Below are positions 1 to 11,088 of a stretch of DNA of 64,000 nucleotides, piece after piece. Position numbers and translations under genes: made by a program. Position 1 is the first letter of the stretch; each line of letters begins with the position of its first letter. This stretch comes from Jaltomata sinuosa (taxonomy: Eukaryota; Streptophyta; Magnoliopsida; Solanales; Solanaceae), in the NCBI GenBank assembly GCA_003996215.1, contig QJPP01007254.1, forward strand, positions 310,001 to 374,000. The letters are read 5' to 3'. The notes beneath the pieces are model-generated. The model saw only the letters and a program-made list of their open reading frames with translations. It was not told the origin of the DNA and searched no databases.

Positions 1-610
1 TTCAAGTTAGAGAGGAAGTGAAGCATAACATATGGTGGCAGCTCAAATCTGGCAATGTAAGTTTCTTGTTTGACAACTAGACTAAGCAAGGGGCACTATA
101 CTATGTGGAGGAACAAATGCAGGGGACAGAAGAGATAGATGTGAAAGAGTTTATAGGGGACAATGGCTAGAACAAGGAAAAACTACTGCAATGCATCTTA
201 GAGGAGATGACTGACCATATTATGGAAACTATTAGTCCAGATCTGGTAGAGGATACAACAGATAAGCCCTGGTGGATGAGCACAACAAATGGCAAATTTA
301 CTATGAAATCTTCCTGGAACTTGATAAGATAAAAAAAGGAGGAAAAAGAGATCTATAAAGATATGTGGTTGAAAGGAGTTCCATTCAAAATAAATTTCTT
401 GCTATGGAGGGCATGGAAATGTGGGATGTCTACATATGATAATATCCATAGAATAAGGATTAATATAGTCTCAAAATGTTGGTGTTATGAGGGACACACC
501 CAGGAAACCATGGAACTCTTTTTTCTAACAACTCTCATAGCTGCAAAGCTAAGGAAGCACTTTGCTACATGTGCAGGTGTGGACATGGAAGGACTAAGAT
601 TGCAATAAAT
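1..610 (+). pseudogene. LINE ORF2 zf-RVT region
   Basis: The segment at 363-608 reads W-L-K-G-V-P-F-K-I-N-F-L-L-W-R-A-W and then D-N-I-H-R-I-R-I and K-C-W-C-Y-E-G. This is the signature of the zinc-binding domain found C-terminal to RT in plant LINEs (usual form W-x-x-x-x-P-x-K-I-x-F-x-x-W-R followed by a C-x-C-C motif). Upstream codons (about 250-360) continue the same protein with P-W-W-M-S-T-T-N-G-K-F-T, the normal lead-in to this domain. Several stops interrupt it. The role in a live element is as part of the RT polyprotein; here it is a relic. Recognition is by motif only. Confidence 0.7.
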
Positions 611-879
611 AATATACTAGTGGTGTTATAAAGAAGGACCTGGCAAGTTATAGCAGACCTATAAGGCCATCCTAACATTGATTATATGGGAGCTTCAGAA
701 GAGAAGAAAAAGAGGAGGCATGATGGAGACATCACTTTGGAGAAAATGATATACCAAGTGCAATTTTCCATATACCAAATGATAAGAAAGGTATACCCAT
801 GGATAAAGGACCCATGAAAGGAATGGATTGAAATTGTTATGAGGATGGGAAGATACAAGCCAGACTATACTATCACATT

Positions 880-1392
880 GTTAAGTGGGAGAGGCCGGAG
901 GAAGACACAATAAAGTGCAACACTAATGGTGCAAGCAGAGGAAACCATGGGAACATTTACTATAGGTATTGTTTAAGGAATCACCAGGGAGACTTGGTGT
1001 ATGCCAAAGCCCAGAGCATTGGACATACAACTAATATTGAAGCAGAAACAAGAGCTGTACTAGAGGCTCTAAGACATTGTTGGAAAAAAGGGATAAGAAG
1101 GATGAAGATAGAGCCATATTCATTAGTGCTAGTCAGCATCATAAAAGAAGTGTGGAAGGTTTCTTGGGAGATAGTGGAAGCTATAGAGGCGATCAAAACT
1201 ATCATGGCTAAGCTAAAAGCATAGATAAAGCACATATTCAGAAAAGGAAATCAACTTGAAGATTTCATTGCTAGCCTAGTAGTAGAGGACCACTCTAATC
1301 TAGAAATCAACAGCTTCAAGGAATTACCTTCTAGGGGAAGGAAAATTCTTAACATGGACAAAAATAAATACCAGCACTCAGAATCAGAATAA
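880..1392 (+). pseudogene. LINE ORF2 RNase H domain (RVT_3-like)
   Basis: One frame from about 886 reads I-K-C-N-T-N-G-A-S-R-G-N, then L-R-N-H-Q-G-D-L-V-Y-A, then N-I-E-A-E-T-R-A-V-L-E-A-L. This is the RNase H fold found at the C terminus of plant L1-type polyproteins, which degrades the RNA strand of the RNA:DNA hybrid. The first catalytic Asp (usual C-N-T-D-G) is Asn here; the Glu of I-E-A-E is kept; the second Asp (usual E-S-D-S) is replaced in E-P-Y-S. A TAG at 1222-1224 splits the domain before H-I-F-R-K-G-N-Q-L-E-D. The copy is therefore inactive by both active-site loss and truncation. Confidence 0.7.
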
Positions 1393-2219
1393 GGAAAATA
1401 AGGAAATAATAATGAAAATAATAGAGAAGCAGTCTACTAGCAAGCATAAGCAAAACAACAAAGTTATTTACGACACAGTTTGCCCTCTTCATAGGGTCAT
1501 TACAACTGCCAAATTAGTTTGGCTAACCTATGTTAGCACAAAATAGTATCATAAAAATAATGGGGAGCAGCGTTAGATGTGACTTTAATCTTTGGAGGTC
1601 AGCTGTAAACCCTAACGATCACCGACGAATAGAAATCCATTCCAGAGTGAGTTTACACCAGAAGGAGAAGAAGATATTAGCGATTCAAAAAGAAAGAGGC
1701 AGATAAATGAGGAAGGAAGCTATTTACGACTGGGTGAGCTGCGAACTCCAGATGAATACCTCCTTCAACTACATACGGACTTGAAACCCCATCCACCTGA
1801 GGAAATAAGAAAGGATTAACTCAGAGAAGCTACAAAAGGAAAGAGAAAACATAAGACAAAAAGGAATACCTTGGTGCAGTGAAAGCTCTTGTGTGAACTG
1901 GACATGGTCATATCAAAAGGGAATCAGATCTCGAATCACCTAGAGAAGGAGGTGGTGAAACTTCAGTGAACGACTGCTGCCATCAAGGAGCATCTCAAGA
2001 AGAATGAAGTAGAATTTGGAAAGTCTGCTAGGAAGAGTATTGAGGAAGATATATAAAGTACAAGAGTGGACCAAAGATAAATGGGCTTAGCCCATCATTT
2101 TTCAGAATTTTCTTTGTGTTTCTTTTTTGTTTGAATTGGGCCTTTGGCCAGACGTTTTTTGTCTTTTGATTTTAGATAAATAAAAGGCCACTAGCCACTA
2201 AAAATTTGTTTTTAAAAAA
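1393..2219 (+). other. LINE 3' untranslated region with A-rich tail
   Basis: No coding similarity seen. The stretch ends with a pyrimidine-rich segment (2100-2160), an AATAAA-type signal inside gataaataaaaggcc (about 2176-2190) and a run of seven A at about 2212-2218, which fits the 3' end of a LINE transcript. Confidence 0.5.
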
Positions 2220-3747
2220 ATGGTTCTTGAAGTATGGGTAATATGATTGTAGCATAAATTTATCAATTTTTCTCATTTTAAATCACGTTTGAACTTGAAA
2301 TTTTGGGGTTTTCCCGGGTAAAATTAAAGTTTGATAAAATAATGATTCGAGTTTGATTTTAACTCTATTTTGATGAAATTTTAGATTTGAACTTCTTAAT
2401 CTATGGGTAAACTGAATTTCTAATAAATTTCTGATTTTTTCCTTTTGAGCTCGGGGTTTAATTTTGGATTGTCTTTTTAAAACTAGTTTAGAACCTTAGC
2501 AATATAGGTATTGTTCGACTCGTATTTATACAGAGAGTCTATTTTCGATAGAGTGGTTGCATTTAGAGTCTCTTCGTAAAGGGAAGGCTCAAGTGTGATC
2601 ACTTAGAGTCTTGCTGTTTGGCTTTGAGGTAGGTTATGACTTAACTTTCTTTAGACTTTGCTTGGACGAGGACTTATCGTGCAAAGCATGCTATGAGTTG
2701 GGTAAATTTATTGAGTTGAATACTAAATATGAGAAATTACCTTGTGATGTCCCAATTGGGGGCTTGTACTGTGATCGTGAATGGTGAATCAGATTATACA
2801 CTTGATATTGAGGCTTGTAGCGTATGTTCCTGGGTGGTTTGTTATCCTTATGACTCGTATATGTACATCTTAGTTTACTTTGATTTATTATCTTTGAGCA
2901 TTCATGCTCATTCATCTCATGGATCATTAGAGACTGCTATGGTGAGGAAACTGATTTTTATGAGAGATCCGATGCGTTTGCTGGATGGTGAGAAAACTTA
3001 CTTTTATGAATGATCTAATGCATTTGCCAGATTGTAAGGTATGATTCTATCGAGTGATTTCTATTGATGGTATATGGATCTTGCGAGTCCCCCATGGGTC
3101 CTGTCCTGGAGCGATATATGCTCAAAAGGCGTATACTAGTAGGCATTGTCCATTGCATAACATTCTATCTTATAGCATTGCAATAATATTTCGTTTGTTG
3201 TCTTGATTGAGTTACACTATGCTGTTATTATTGTTGAACTGCTAGGACTTTTCTGTGTGCAGGGTTATTTTAATATTCTTTATTCGATATAGTAACTACT
3301 TAAGCTCGGTTGGGATATGATGCCTACTGAGTATAAGTGGACCGTACTCACCTCTACTTTTCTGCATTCTTTTGATACAGATCCTAACACGGGTGTTCAG
3401 CGCGACCCTTGATTCGTGCGGACTTGCAGATTCAAAGCTTTGGTGAGCTCCCATCTTCAGAGTCTTTCTTGGCTTCCTCTATATTTTACTTTTGTCTTTT
3501 CCCACTTCTTAAACAGTTTGAATTTTGGTACTTTGGACATCATATTAAAGTCGTTTTTGTACTTATGATTTTTGAGTTTCTGGGATAGTTTGTATTTTGT
3601 TTGGATCTATTTATCATCGTTGAGACTTTATATTCAACGTTTGCATTATTTTTCCCTTATTATTGTATTTATTATGTTATTTGTCTTGGCTTACCTACCA
3701 GGGTTGGGTGGGGTAGGTTCTGTCACAATCAGTCTTGGGTCGTGACA
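2220..3747 (+). repeat. E1 5' LTR, 5'-truncated
   Basis: This stretch matches 48165-49292 (the second half of the E1 3' LTR) in the same order and strand, and ends CGTGACA directly before a primer-binding site at 3751. The first ~1.2 kb expected from the other copy (17845-18931 plus 48047-48164) are missing because the LINE occupies that side. No gene is seen; open frames at 2691-3013 and 3601-3807 are chance reading frames in LTR sequence. Confidence 0.85.
2939..3036 (+). repeat. Two-copy ~46-bp tandem repeat in E1 LTR
   Basis: The unit begins ATGGTGAGRAAACT and ends with a GATGCGTTTGC-type core; two adjacent copies occur with a third partial start (ATTGTAAGG). The same pair is present in the other LTR at about 48882-48985, so it is part of the LTR and not a local duplication. 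Confidence 0.7.
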
Positions 3748-3750
3748 AGT

Positions 3751-3768
3751 TGGTATCAGAGTACTAGG
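3751..3768 (+). promoter_or_regulatory. E1 primer-binding site (tRNA-iMet)
   Basis: TGGTATCAGAGTACTAGG three bases after the LTR end CGTGACA. It matches the initiator-methionine tRNA 3' end (TGGTATCAGAGC) used by most plant gypsy/copia elements, with one mismatch at base 12. Confidence 0.85.
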
Positions 3769-3949
3769 TTCACTAATCTTATGAGTACAAGAGAAAGTGT
3801 CTACTAGAGTCTCGCAGATCAGTATGTTGATGTCCACATCTATCTTTGAGAGGCTATGAGACATTCTTGTGAAAATTTCTAATCTTTGACTCCTTAGCGT
3901 GCGACTTGATTATTTCCTAATTTCTAAACTGTGTTTCATTCTCTCACAG

Positions 3950-5330
3950 ATGGTGAGGACATGATCTGGTGCTATTGAGGGTGATGAGCCAGCACCCGCT
4001 GTTGCTAGGGGTCGAGGTAGGGGTCGGGATTGTGGCAGAGGAAGAGGTAGAGTTCATGGGGTAGCTCTAGATAGAGGACATACTAGGGTAGCATCCCATG
4101 AGCCAGAGGTTCAGTTTGAGGGCATATCCCACAAGCCTGAGGGTACGGGACCATCCCAGGTTCCTCAAGGTTTTATTGCTACTCCTGTGCTACAGGAGAC
4201 CATGATTCGACTTTTGAGTTATTTGGAGGGTATGTCTCAGACGGGAGCTCTACCTGTCACACCTGATGGATCACAGACTAGAGACAGGGTTCAGCCTCCA
4301 AAGGGGGTACATGTTCAGGGTTTTCAGACTTTAGAGGCCTAACCGACTGCTGCTATGGCTACCTGTATTGATGCTTTGCTGGTCAGACTTTTTGCTCCAC
4401 TGGTTGTGCCTAGAAAAGTTATGACAGTGGATAAGAAGAAAATGTTCCATAGGTTTGTGTGATTGGGTCCTCCCAAGTTCGGTTGTGCACGTGAGGAGGA
4501 TGCTTATGAGTTTCTGGTTAGCTGTCAGGAGAGGTTGCATAACCTCGGTTTGGTTGAGTCTCATGAAGTGGATTACACTATATTTCAGTTAGTTGGGGTA
4601 GGGAAGCAGTGGTGGAGGTCTTATCTTGGTTGTAGGCCATCGAGGTCACTTTCCTTGACTTGGACACATTTTTTTTGAGACTTTTCTTGAGAATTATGTA
4701 CCTCACAGTTTGCGGGAGAGGTTGAGAGAGAAGTTTGATGCATTGGAGTAGGGTTCCATGTCTGTCACCGAGTATGAGGCTCATTTCCATGCCCTGTCTA
4801 GGCATGTCTTGGTGAGTATTTTGACAGAAGGGGAGCGAGTTAGGAAGTTTGTAAAGGGGTTATCTATCTCTCTTTTGTTAGCTACAACCCAATTGGTGAC
4901 TATTATGGGTAATTTCATGCAGATAGTTGATCATGCTAGGAGGATTGAGAGTATTTATCATGGAGCTCAGAAAGAGTATTAGTAAGAGGTTTCACAGACA
5001 GGGGAGTTTGGTTGGTTTTCATCTCGAGGCAGAGACTTCTCAGGTAGAGTCAGCGTTACTAGCAGGGTATACTAATTCAGGAAGCATTGCGTGGTTCTAA
5101 TGGTAGTTATTTGGGTTCAGGTACACCAGGTATCTAGAGTTTGGGACAGATGTCTAGGGGTGCTCATGCGGGGTTCTCAGGTCATGGTGGTCACTATAGT
5201 TTGTTTGGAAAACCACCACATTATTCCTAGGGTAGGGGATGTTTTAATTATGGTGAGTAGGGTAATATTATGAGAGACTACCCCAGGCACGGGCAGGGTC
5301 GTCCCTAGCAGAGTTCTTAGATGCAGACTT
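3950..5330 (+). pseudogene. E1 gag
   Basis: The start ATG at 3950 opens a frame with an Arg/Gly-rich stretch (R-G-R-G-R-G-R-D), followed by a retrotransposon gag domain (F-G-C-A-R-E-E-D-A-Y-E-F-L at about 4480 and W-W-R-S-Y at about 4610) and a spacer ending in a zinc knuckle at 5240-5281. Gag builds the particle that packages the RNA. The fifth codon is TGA (probably CGA once). A run of eight T near 4669 marks a frameshift, after which the gag frame resumes as S-V-T-E-Y-E-A-H-F. The knuckle reads C-F-N-Y-G-E-stop-G-N-I-M-R-D-Y, so three of the four CCHC ligands are lost. It is a dead gene. Confidence 0.85.
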
Positions 5331-5454
5331 ATCGGGCGCCAATACCACTAGCTAGAGGAGGTACACAGAGTGGTATAGGTGGTTCTCAAGACACTAGGGG
5401 TGGAGCCCAAGGTGATCGTGGTGGTGTTCGAGGAGTTGCTCAGTCTAGAGGTGG

Positions 5455-7270
5455 ACGTGTTAAGTGTTATGCATTCCCGGGTAGACACGAGGTGGAGGCC
5501 TATGATGCATTTATTATAGGTATCATCCCAGTTTTCCTTCGGCTTGCTTCAATATTATTTGACCCTAGTTCTACTTATTCGTATGTGTCTGCATATTTTA
5601 ATTTTGGTGGTGACATGATGTGTGAGTCGCTTGATGTGCCTATTTGCATCTCTACCCCTGTAGGTGATTCTTTAGTGGTGGATCGGGTGTACCGATCTTG
5701 TGTTGTGACTCTTTTAGGGTATGATACCTTGGTAGACTTGATTATCCTTGATATGGTTGATTTTGATTGTCGGGTATGCCGAGGTTAGAGTGGAAGGGCA
5801 CTCCGGGTTCATATCCTAAGAGTGTTATTTCTTTTCTTCAGGCTCAACGGATGGTTGAGAAGGGATGCCTTTATTATTTGGCTTATGTACGTGATACTAG
5901 TGCTGACTCACCTTTCTTAGATTCAGTGATAATGGTGAGAGAGTTCCCAGATGTGTTCCCTACTGACCTTCCAGGTGTCCCTCCGAATAGGGATATTGAT
6001 TTTTCTATTGATTTAGAGTCGGGCACCAGGCTTATATCCATCCCTCTTTATAGAATGGCTCCAGTAAAATTAAAGGAATTGAAGGATCAACTTTAAGACT
6101 TGTTGGTAATGGTTTAATAAAGCCTAGTGTTTCTTCTAGGGGTTCCTCAGTATTGTTTGTGAAGAAAAATGATGGGTCCATGTGTATGTGTATTGATTAT
6201 CGATAGTTGAACAAAGTAACCATCAAGAATAAGTACCCTCTTCTGCGTATTTGATGACTTATTTGATCAGCTTCAGGGTGCTTTGATATTTTCGAAAATT
6301 TACTAGAGGTCTGGGTACCACTAGTTGAGGATTAGGGCTTGGGATATCCCTAAGATAGCTTTTAGGACCCGATATGTTCATTATGAGTTTTTGGTGATGT
6401 CTTTTGATTTGACTAACGCCATGGCAGCATTTATGGAGTTGATGAATGAGGTGTTTTATCTTGATTCCTTTGTGATTGTGTTCATTGATGACATTTTGGT
6501 GTACTCCAAGAATGAATCAGATCATGTGAAGCATTTGAGAATTGTACTCCAGAGATTGAGGGATGAGAAGTTGTATGCTAAGTTCTCAAAGTGTGAATTT
6601 TGTCTTAGTTGTGTGGCATTTTTGGGGCATGTTGTGTCTAAAGATTGTATTATGGTCGATCCGAACAAGGTTGAGGCAGTTTGATAATTGACTAGACCTA
6701 CTTGTCCTATTGAGATTAGGAGTTTTATTGGGTTGGCTGGTTACTACAGATATTTTGTGAATGGCTTCTATTCTATTGCAGCTCCTTTGACCAAGTTGAC
6801 TCAGAAGAATGTTGTTTTTCAATGTTCCGGTGAGTGTGAGGAGTACTTTTAAAAGCTCAAGGCTTTATTGACTTCAGCACCTATCTTGACCTTACCTATA
6901 GATGGTGAGGGTTTCACTGTGCATTGTAATTCTTTGGGAGTTGACCTTGGTGGTGTATTGATGTATAAAGGAAAGGTGATAGCCTATGCTTCGAGGCAGT
7001 TGAAGGCCCATAAGAAGAACTACCCTACTTATGACTTGGAGTTAGCGGCAGTAGTGTTTGTTTTGATGTTGTGGTGGCATTATTTATATAGAGTTCCTTG
7101 TGAGGTGTACATTGATCATCGTAGCCTTCAGTATATCTTCAAGCAGAAAGATTTGAATTTGAGACAGCGTAGGTGGTTGGAGTTGTTGAAAGACTATGAT
7201 ATGTTTATTCTTTTTCACCCAGGCAAGGCCAATGTAGCAGCGTATTCCTTGAGTAGGATGGCAGTTAGTA
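5455..7270 (+). pseudogene. E1 pol: protease, reverse transcriptase, RNase H
   Basis: Protease: L-F-D-P-S-S-T-Y-S-Y-V-S near 5555-5590, where the plant gypsy form is usually D-P-G-S. Reverse transcriptase starts near 5930 (V-F-P-T-D-L-P-G-V-P-P) and keeps the catalytic F-I-D-D at 6481-6492, but several stops, including TAG for Gln in Y-R-Q-L near 6205, interrupt the palm. RNase H (about 6895-7260): the first Asp is Asn (H-C-N-S), the Glu in D-L-E-L and the Asp in I-D-H-R-S remain, and the last Asp is Tyr (A-A-Y-S-L). The order PR-RT-RH-IN identifies Ty3/gypsy. It is non-functional. The open frame 6868-7653 is the longest intact piece and runs on into the integrase N terminus. Confidence 0.9.
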
Positions 7271-7988
7271 TGGGTAGTCTTGCTATGTTGGTGGCCGAGG
7301 AGCGATATTTGGTAATAGATGTTCAACTTTTGGCTAATAGCTTTGTTAGATTTGACATTTCTGAGCCTGGAAGGATGCTTGCTTGTATTGAGGCACGGTA
7401 TTTATTATGGGATCAGATAAAGGATAAACAGTTTGAGGATGGGAAGTTGTGCATAATTCGGGATAAGGTGTTGAGTGGTGAAGCTAAGGAAGCAATTTTT
7501 GATCCGGAGGGTGTTTTGAGGATCAAGGGTAAGATTTGTGTTCCGAGATTGGGTGACTTGACCAGATTGATCATGGAGGAGGCTCATAGTTCGAGGTATT
7601 CTATTCATCTGAGGGTATCTAAGATGCATCATGACCTGAAGAAGCACTACTAGTGGTATAGAATGAAAAGGGACATTGTGGAGTTTGTGGCCAAGTGTTT
7701 GAATTATCAGCAAGTGAAATATGAGCATCAAAGACTGGGCGACATGACTCAGAGGATGCCTATACCTGAGTGGAAGTGGGAGCATATCACTATGGACTTC
7801 GTGGTTGGGTTACCTCAAACCTTGGGAAACTTTTGACTCTATTTGAGTGATTGTGAATAGACTGACCAAATCAACCCATTTTGTTCCAGAAAAGGTGACT
7901 TACAATGCGGAGAAGTTGGCAAAAATCTACATTCGAGTGATAGTTCGATTGCATGGTGTATCCATTTCTATCATTTCAGATAGGGGTA
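7271..7988 (+). pseudogene. E1 integrase, first part
   Basis: The linker after RNase H leads into the integrase zinc-binding HHCC region (R-Y-S-I-H-L near 7595; C-L-N-Y-Q-Q-V near 7697, second Cys changed to Tyr). The catalytic core then opens with M-D-F-V-V-G-L-P (first catalytic Asp, near 7794) and reaches I-S-D-R-G (second Asp, near 7977). The core stops there because E6 is inserted after 7988; it resumes at 16949. Stops at about 7651 and a frameshift near 7835 add to the decay. Integrase joins the cDNA ends to host DNA. Confidence 0.85.
7984..7988. repeat. Target-site duplication of E6 (GGGTA), left copy
   Basis: GGGTA directly left of the E6 LTR; the identical 5 bp lies at 16944-16948. 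A 5-bp duplication is the normal footprint of gypsy integrase. Confidence 0.85.
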
Positions 7989-9362
7989 TGATAACGCTCA
8001 AGTGTACTCTCCAAGATGGAGGTATCGACGATTGTTAGGCAAAACACATTTATATTCCCGACGAGAGTCAGGGTTGATCCCATAGAGAACAATGTAATCG
8101 CGATTGTGCTAATAAAGAATCCAAGCAACTTATTGGAGTTCAAAGAGCAAAATGAAAGGATAACGATGGGTTTTTTTAAAACTAAAACAATAGATAAAAG
8201 AGAATCAAATGAAAAGATAAGTTTGATCAATTGTTTTCACCTTGCTTTTGCCAAGCAAACACAACAAGGGAGAATTGGGAATGAGAATTCAATTCACAAG
8301 AATTGCACCCAATTAACACATGGGTAGTCTTGGCTAAGGGTATACTTAACCATTTTTCGACCAACCAAGCAACTATCCTCATGGGTTCTATTGAAACACC
8401 CTGAGTGAGAAAGAACCAATAAAGTTTACTTGGGTAAGTTGGGCTATTCCTAGCCCCAACTCTTAGATGGGAGTTTCTGGCAACCAAACTATCTCTTGCC
8501 TTGATCTAGAGTGGAAACCCCAAATCCCCACTATTGAACCTTCTCGAATTGAGGAACTCCTTTCTCAAGCAAGATCACAATTAGAATTCTAAGTCAATGT
8601 TTGCAACCATCAACTATTAAATTAAAGCATGGAAGATTCAATGGACCCATATAATTAATCAAGAGAAAGAAGAAGATAAGAATTAAATACTTAAATTTAG
8701 TATTATCTCTAATACAAAACCCAAATCTCAATTCAACAATTACACCTACAATTTATCAATTAAGAACAAGAGTTGAAGAATGGAATTTAAGAATTTTACA
8801 ATAGAAATCATCCAAATCTTCACACCTATGGTGTAGGGTGATGAACTTGCTCTCCAAGCTTGTCAATAGTTGTGAAAATTGCCAAAGATACCTTCCAAGA
8901 TGGATCAGAGGTGTTTTATGTAAGCTAGGGTTTCCAAAAGTGTGAAATGACTAATTGGAACCTGACTGGAATCTGTCAGTCACACCTGCGGAACTTTGAC
9001 CGCAGGTGCGTGACCACTATAGAGATATTATGGCATAGGGATGGTGCCGCTGTAGTGACATCAGTGGCGCAGGTTCGCCTGTATCAATATAGCAGCAAGC
9101 CACAAGTGCGTCCATTTCTCCGTAGCTGCAGGGGCGCTGCTGCGCCTCAGATAGCACAGGAGCAGTGGACCTGGGCACTTCAGTAGTGTCTTCTCATTTT
9201 TACTCTAATTTCGTCCCTTTTGTTCCACTAGTTTCAAATGTCTGCAGAACGAGTCACCTGAAATATAACCAAAATATGCCATAAGTGATCCCATACCATC
9301 GTTGGACAACACAAAAGCATAAGAAAAGAGATATAGATAAGTGGTAAATCTACCACTTATCA
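7989..9362 (-). repeat. E6 3' LTR
   Basis: The ends are TGATAACGCTCAAG and CCACTTATCA (5'-TG..CA-3'); it matches 15577-16943 nearly base for base. On the minus strand it starts TGATAAGTGG. A GC-rich cluster at about 8970-9150 contains repeated CACCTGCGG / CCGCAGGTGCG-like units. No gene; open frames at 7976-8487 are chance. Confidence 0.9.
8970..9150. repeat. GC-rich palindromic cluster in E6 LTR
   Basis: Inverted units such as CACCTGCGG ... CCGCAGGTGCG and further GGTGCCGC, GGCGCAGG and GGGGCGCTGC motifs stand out from the AT-rich surroundings. The same cluster is at 16560-16735 in the other LTR. Confidence 0.6.
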
Positions 9363-9398
9363 ACACCCTAACTTATGTTCTTGCTTGTCCTCAAGCAA
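9363..9398 (-). promoter_or_regulatory. E6 polypurine tract and adjacent stem-loop
   Basis: On the minus strand the bases before the LTR read AAGTTAGGGTGT, a decayed form of the AAGTTTGGGGG tract seen at the same place in E7. Next to it is a perfect inverted repeat TTGCTTG-TCCT-CAAGCAA (9381-9398). The polypurine tract primes plus-strand DNA synthesis; a TTGCTTGAGGACAAGCAA-like sequence beside it is common in plant Tat/Athila/Ogre elements. Confidence 0.75.
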
Positions 9399-10235
9399 TT
9401 TGCAATCAAACCACAAAGAGATTCCAATTCCTTTAAACACAAGGGCTATCCACTCATTTTCACAACACACTTATCAATTTAAGCACAAAAGATATGATTT
9501 CTATTGGTACTAATAATTAGTCAATCACAAGCGAATGCTCAACACAACAATCCTCTCAATTTCACAAACATTTTCAAGAGTTGCAAAATAATTACAAATA
9601 TGACCAAGTGACAACAACCAATCCTCAAGAAGTGTCTTAAGAACAATAGTTCAACAATCATGCTTATTTGATTCCTTTTCGGAAAGTGTCAAAATCACCA
9701 CTATCCTAGTTCACATGTCCTCAAAAGAAAGAAAGTCCCAAAACACTCTATTTACAATGATAAAACAAGGGACAAATGCACAATGCTCACACTCACAAAG
9801 AGCTTCAAGTACGAACAAGTACCAAACTATAAGCTTGCCCTTATTTTCATTCGCCACTAGCTCAAAACCAATCAGTTGGATATCTCAAAGGACTTTTCTA
9901 AGCTTGTAATGTAGGCTCAGAGAAGGGTAGGATACACATTTGGATTTAAATGACTACATCCTCCTCAACTCCACACAACTTTTTCAATTTGAAACCAAAG
10001 CCATTTCTTTTCATTTTTATTCAATACAAGGCACCATTTCACTCATTTCATATGATGCTCCGCTTTTTATCATTCCATTCACCTTGGAGGGTTCATTTCC
10101 TTTCCTTTCTTTCCTCTTTTCCTTTCATCATTGCTTTCTTTTTCAAATTCTTTCTTCGTTTGACAATTCTTTTAGGATTCGACCAACAAATCAAGATTTA
10201 CTCACTTATCACTCCTCCAAGGTACTTCTTCATCA

Positions 10236-10258
10236 CCCCCAACTTAGGCTTTAAGCCT
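10236..10258 (-). promoter_or_regulatory. Internal polypurine-like tract with hairpin
   Basis: On the minus strand the site reads AGGCTTAAAGCCT (a near-perfect palindrome) then AAGTTGGGGG. E7 has the same arrangement at 62353-62377 (AGGCTAAAAGCCT then AAGTTTGGGGGG). In each element it lies about 0.9 kb from the 3' LTR and resembles the terminal tract. A role as a second plus-strand priming site is inference. Confidence 0.45.
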
Positions 10259-11088
10259 CGATTTCACACTTGTAGAGTTTAAGGAGGGACGAGTTCAAAA
10301 GAGGAATTCATTTTCAAAATGGTTCAAGGCTTGTACCAAGGTTTCCAAAGAAGAGGTATTAGGCTGAAGAGGGGTGACTAGTGATACAATTTGAGTGCAA
10401 TGGTAGGCTTTAAAGGCTTAGTAGTCTTCAAAATCACAAAGAAGGCCGAAGATCATTTCTCCAACCAATCATAATTAAAACTAGTGCTTGAACGACTAAC
10501 CATGAAAGTTCTAGATGATACAAGCAAGTACGAGGATTATTTAACAAAACTCACCACACATAGCATGCGAACTATTCAAGGTGGGTCAATTTTTCTTCCT
10601 AAACAAGGACAAATAGAGCCACATTTTTCATCTATGTAATCACTAATTGGTCAAAAGTCATAAAAAGATTAAAGGAATTGTCACCAACATCATTGTTCGC
10701 TTTTCAACTATGTCACAAGAATTTTTAGAGGGTTATGTTCAAGTTAGCTAAATTCACATGCATGACTAAATCTATTAGTACCACTCAAATAATTATCCAA
10801 ATTATCTCAAAAGATGATGATTTTCCCTTAAGAATGATATCACTCAATCTATCATAGAGCCAAATCATCTATCTAAATCGATATGTCACACCCCAACACA
10901 CAAGCAATTTCATCTAGCCTAGCGGGTACTCAAACTTCCCCTGGCTTCAAACACCAAACAAAGCGATAATTTTCCCTAAAGAATATCATCACTCGATCAA
11001 TTATTGGGAATTGTCACTCAAAATAAACTAATTAAAAATAAAGAAATACCAAAAATGACTAATCCAACCAAATTTCAAATAATACAAA

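Larger units (their letters stand above)
1..2219 (+). mobile_element. LINE (L1-type) 3' end, truncated by window start
   Basis: The stretch reads on the + strand as the C-terminal part of a plant L1-type LINE ORF2: a zinc-binding reverse-transcriptase tail (zf-RVT), then an RNase H domain, then an untranslated region ending in an A-run at about 2212-2218. That order and an A-rich 3' end are typical of plant non-LTR retrotransposons. The RT core would lie left of the window. The reading frames carry stops (for example TAG near 150 and TAG at 1222-1224), so the copy is dead. It abuts the LTR of gypsy element E1 at 2220, and the first preserved LTR base matches the middle of the other E1 LTR, which suggests the LINE inserted into, or recombined with, that LTR. 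Confidence 0.75.

Noticed and set aside
9940..10282. Two overlapping Phe/Ser-rich + strand ORFs of 104 and 110 residues
   Set aside because: T-rich low-complexity sequence antisense to E6; overlapping frames of similar composition with no motif.
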